A stretch of 64,000 bases of DNA from Salvator merianae (Eukaryota; Chordata; Lepidosauria; Squamata; Teiidae): the NCBI GenBank assembly GCA_003586115.2, contig QVOM02000126.1, forward strand, positions 58,656,456 to 58,720,455. Reading direction: 5' to 3'. This document shows positions 60,404 to 64,000 of the stretch, in pieces. Both the position numbers and the translations under genes were made by a program. Position 1 is the stretch's first letter, and every line of letters starts with the position of its first letter. The notes under the pieces are model-generated. The model did no database searches. It was not told the DNA's origin and worked only from the letters and a program-made list of their open reading frames with translations.

Positions 60404-62435
60404 TACTATTCCCTACAGGGAAAAAAAAAAAAATCTGAGCACACATTACCTTGCAATTGGATTAATGCAGCACAGGACTTGTTGGTTATATCAAACAGTG
60501 TGAAACAGAAGTAGCATGTTTCAAATTCCACAGGAAAAGTGAAAATGATTTGTTTGGGTCTGAAAAATAGCAAGGACAGTAGAACTATGAAGAAGTTAAA
60601 TACAATAATAGCAAGGTAGGTAAAAACAAAAAGGCAAGCACTAAAGCAAAAGGGATTAAAATAGACTCCAGCAAATCGTTAGTGAGGACCTTATATCCTT
60701 GGTGTGTATTGATCATAGGCATATAATCCTATTTTTTCCCACTTTTTTTTGTTTTAAGTTTTATTTAGGGGAGAGGAATAAACTCAGATCCTGAGTCATT
60801 TTTCGTCTGGTAAATACTGAAATACTTCTGACAGTAAAAATGTGCACAGTGCCATCTAATGGACTGTAATAAACATAGTATTTTTTAGCGAACAGCCTCG
60901 TCATCGTGGTGATGTAGGTCTTCTACCATAATATATATTAACTTTACAAGGCAAGTATGAACAAGTATGAATAGTAATATTTGGCATAACTAATTTGCAT
61001 CAAGTGATCCTAGGTTTTTGCATGTATTTTAAGTGTCTTTTGTTTAGCAGATTAAATATTCATTTAGTCCTGCATTTTTTTTTCTAAAATCTCAACAATA
61101 AGCAGCTACAGTTATTAGTGGAACCCAGACTGCCTTCTCTCCTACCTTGCTACCAGTTTAGATTAAAATAATAAATAGCACAATATTTAGAGTCAGGTGT
61201 AGAGTCAGCTTTTTGCACCACTTTATGTGCATATCTCATGCTCTCTTTCACTGGTCTCCTTTCCATGGGTAGCTACCATCAGGTGCAGGACTACATTCAC
61301 TAGTGTACTTCTATAGACATTTATTGAGAAGTATGCCCCACTGAGCTCACTAGATCTTACTTATGTTTAATAATCATAAATAGCAGTATCAGCACAGGGA
61401 TGAGTACGCAGTTTTGGGTGTTCCAACTGCCTTTTTTTTTTTTTTTTTTTAACACTGGCAATCCTGATAAGTGGTGGAATCCACCAGCATGTGGAAGACC
61501 ACAGTTCCCTACCTCTGGAGCACCGGATCACAGCCATGCATTAAAATGAATAAACACCCCATTTCTCATTCTGTTTTGTAATTCAATGTCAAATGTCAAC
61601 TGGCTGATAATACTGCCGTCTCTTGAAGCTCACAAGGTTTGATACCCAAGGTTTTAGGTAACCAAGGGTGAAACAAAACAAAGCAAAACAAAATTTCTAT
61701 GAATTAGTGCCAAAGCCCAGCACTTTTCTTATGGATGGGGGGTTGGGCTAAGATGCAGCAAGCCATCAGATAATGATGTTTTATAGCTCCCTTGTTATTC
61801 CCAAGACTTGGCATCCATACCACTGTAGTGGGACTAACTCCTTACAGATAACAAGGGATGACTGCAACAGCTACCTCATAGCTCCTAGCCAGTATATTTG
61901 TATACAAGGGCATTGCCTTATTAATGTGTGTAAAAGAATGACCCACTATTAAAATTTGCACTTGCCCGGCAACACCTGTCACTGTTTCTCAGACTGGAAG
62001 GGAACTTCAATATCCCCATGTGACAGTTCCAGCATGAAGGGAGAGGCCTCAGGTGGAAGCTTTGGATTCACCTCTGTGAATCCCACATTGATTCACATCT
62101 GATCAAAATGGGATTCAAGTAGGTGAAACCACGCCTTCCAATCAACAGCTTGTCTCTCCCTGCTGTTGTACACTTTTGAACTGCGCCCACTGTTGTATCA
62201 TGGTCTCCATAAGGAATTTTCTCATTTTAAAGGATGAAAATAAAGGCTGTTCAAATGATTTTGTTACAGGCTACAAGGGGATCACCCACTTGACCTTGTT
62301 GTTGGCTACCAGCTTGTATGAGCCTTAGTCAGCCTAGCCAGCATTCAGGGACGATGGAAGCTGGAATCCAGTATTGTCTGGAGGGCACGGTGCCATGTCT
62401 GGCCTGTACAGTCAGAGTAAATTTTCTGACTCTAA
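60404..62435. other. Nothing recognised
   Basis: A-run near 60420-60433 and T-run at 61432-61450. Remaining sequence shows no gene. Confidence 0.35.
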
Positions 62436-62439
62436 AGCT

Positions 62440-62839
62440 GCGGCCAGATGGTGACTTATTATGATGAAATACAGCGATATTCTGGAAGAAAGCACTTCTG
62501 GAATAATTATTTGCCCAGACAGCCGGGCAAACATGTGGGGCAAGTGAAAAGACTTACCTGGTCTGAACGCTTGCTCCCACGATGTCACCAGCACAGCTAC
62601 CATGTTGGGTCTGGTTTGGCCCCGCACATGAGCAGTGGCCATTTCCAAAATGGTGGATTGTGGGAGCTGTCATCCATATGAGGTAAATCCTTTCAATTTA
62701 TAATACAACACGGGTGGGTGTTGATTTTCCCACAATAACAATATTGGGGGGTATCACCTGAGTATCCCAGGGTTATGTTGGGATTGCCACAGACAGGCAA
62801 ACCCAACAAAGCCCCAGGATAATCGTGGGTTTTACAATG
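62440..62839. mobile_element. Family E-like MITE remnant
   Basis: gctgcggccagatggtgac terminus, then atattctggaagaaagcac shared with 25501-25790, and tgggattgccaca ... agccccaggata shared with 17440. Ends not defined. Confidence 0.4.
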
Positions 62840-63010
62840 CACTGGGTTTTATTCTGACTTATATCCCAGAATAGAGGCCTGCCATCTTGCATGTTAGTGC
62901 AGACTATGGCAAGTCCCAGGTGGGGCTTGCCATAATCTGCACCAGCATTTGGATGGCAGGTCCCTATTTTGGGATATAATCCAAAATAAGGTCCAGTGCA
63001 GCAAGAGCTT
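62840..63010. mobile_element. Fold-back MITE, decayed
   Basis: ttatatcccagaatagaggc on the left mirrored by ccctattttgggatataatc on the right, with inner gccatcttgcatg / catttggatggc arms. Same family as 26765. Confidence 0.6.
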
Positions 63011-64000
63011 CATAAAGTAAAACAAAAGCATATGGTTGTAACTTACAAAAAAGGTTTCAATAAAGAAAAGGTTTCAGTCCATTAAGCTTGTAAGTGAAAA
63101 CCTCAATGTGTATCTGTGGAAGTTCTCACTAGTTCAAGCCAGAAAAATGTTTTATTTTCATACACTTCTGTAAGAAATCTTTATTTGCTTATGGACACAG
63201 ACCCAAGGGTCTGTGGCTGAAGGCCATAATAGTGGACACAGGGACTAATCTTCATGCTTTTTGGTTTCTGAAATGCTGCTTCTGCTATATTGTAGAAATT
63301 GATAGACCTCCCTAAAAGTAGGCCAGAGGGGTTGTGAAAGTGTCTGACCGAAAACAGAAAAAAGAGCCAAGGATAGCTCGTGCTCACATTGCCTGGATCA
63401 GCTTGATCCCTGCTTTTGTGGTCATAAAAGAACCACAGCAGGAAACTTGGTGATCCAGTGTAGACTACTGTGAGAGAAAACTTGAACTATGTTTACAGAG
63501 AGGCACAAAGAGCAAAAGTTCAGAAATAAGGAACAATAAGAATGAAGGGGTGGGTAACATAAAGTGGGACAAAGGTTATGAGTAAGGGGCTTAAACACGA
63601 TCTCCAGTGAGGTGGCAAGTAATTAGCAGGAACATATGATGTATGTTGGTCCATGTTTGTGGAGGACCTGAGCTTGTGATGATGTAAGCTGCTGTGTAAC
63701 CAAAAGGTAGCCAATCAAAGCTTGTTTTCCTGTCTGCAAGAAGTAAAAGAATAGCTGTTTTGAATATAAGTGTAGGTCAGTTTTGCTGAGGTACGTATAT
63801 AGCACTGGTTTCCTGCTTCTTGTTAATCAATACTGAGCTATTCTATTCTTCCTACCCTTGGCATGGTTACTGGGCAGACTCGTGCCAAGCAAACAGTCCC
63901 TTTGTGGCAACATGCTAATATGAATTATTTATTTTTAGATATGATAAAACTTAGCTTATGTTTAAGATCTTTCCCCCTCTAAAACCAACCAGAAACAGCT
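63011..64000. other. Nothing recognised
   Basis: No exon of SMC6 or of the GEN1 leader was identified in this end of the window. Confidence 0.35.

Overview
This window is vertebrate nuclear DNA, most likely from a squamate reptile (lizard or snake). I infer this from the gene pair MSGN1-GEN1, from remains of a BovB (RTE-clade) LINE, from tRNA-headed SINEs resembling the Sauria SINE family, from truncated L1 copies, and from many short non-autonomous DNA transposons with fold-back structure. No species is assigned. DNA is AT-leaning and mostly non-coding.

Two protein-coding genes are well supported, both on the minus strand. MSGN1 (mesogenin-1, a bHLH factor of presomitic mesoderm) is a single-exon gene at 13616-14125, with a TATA-like box about 120 bp upstream. 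GEN1 (Holliday-junction resolvase, XPG/Rad2 family) has all its coding exons here, 13 exons between 56118 and 34980. The splice phases close exactly and give a 935-residue protein with every catalytic acid I checked in its expected place. In mammals the order is SMC6-GEN1-MSGN1-KCNS3. The same order and relative orientation for GEN1 and MSGN1 are seen here, so SMC6 is expected to the right of the window and KCNS3 to the left. No exon of either was seen.

Layout: 1-13.5 kb is gene-free and carries two related CpG-rich transposons (537-1102 and 3615-4224), a second terminal-repeat family, a BovB fragment and a hairpin element. MSGN1 lies at 13.6-14.3 kb, between two copies of one MITE family. 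15-34 kb is a long intergenic stretch with several fold-back MITEs, an L1 fragment nested in an older LINE, SINEs and a TC/AC microsatellite. 35-56 kb is GEN1; its introns hold a near-perfect palindromic hAT-like MITE, a TTAA-flanked element, SINEs and an L1 tail hit by a mariner-like MITE. 56-64 kb is the upstream side of GEN1 (its non-coding first exon and promoter were not found) with a SINE, a TA-flanked MITE and more fold-back elements.

No RNA gene, CRISPR array or prokaryote-type operon is present. The most notable observations are a GC-AG intron in GEN1 supported by the reading frame, nested transposons whose insertion can be read base by base, and a 73-bp duplicate with a hairpin whose two stem differences both give wobble pairs.
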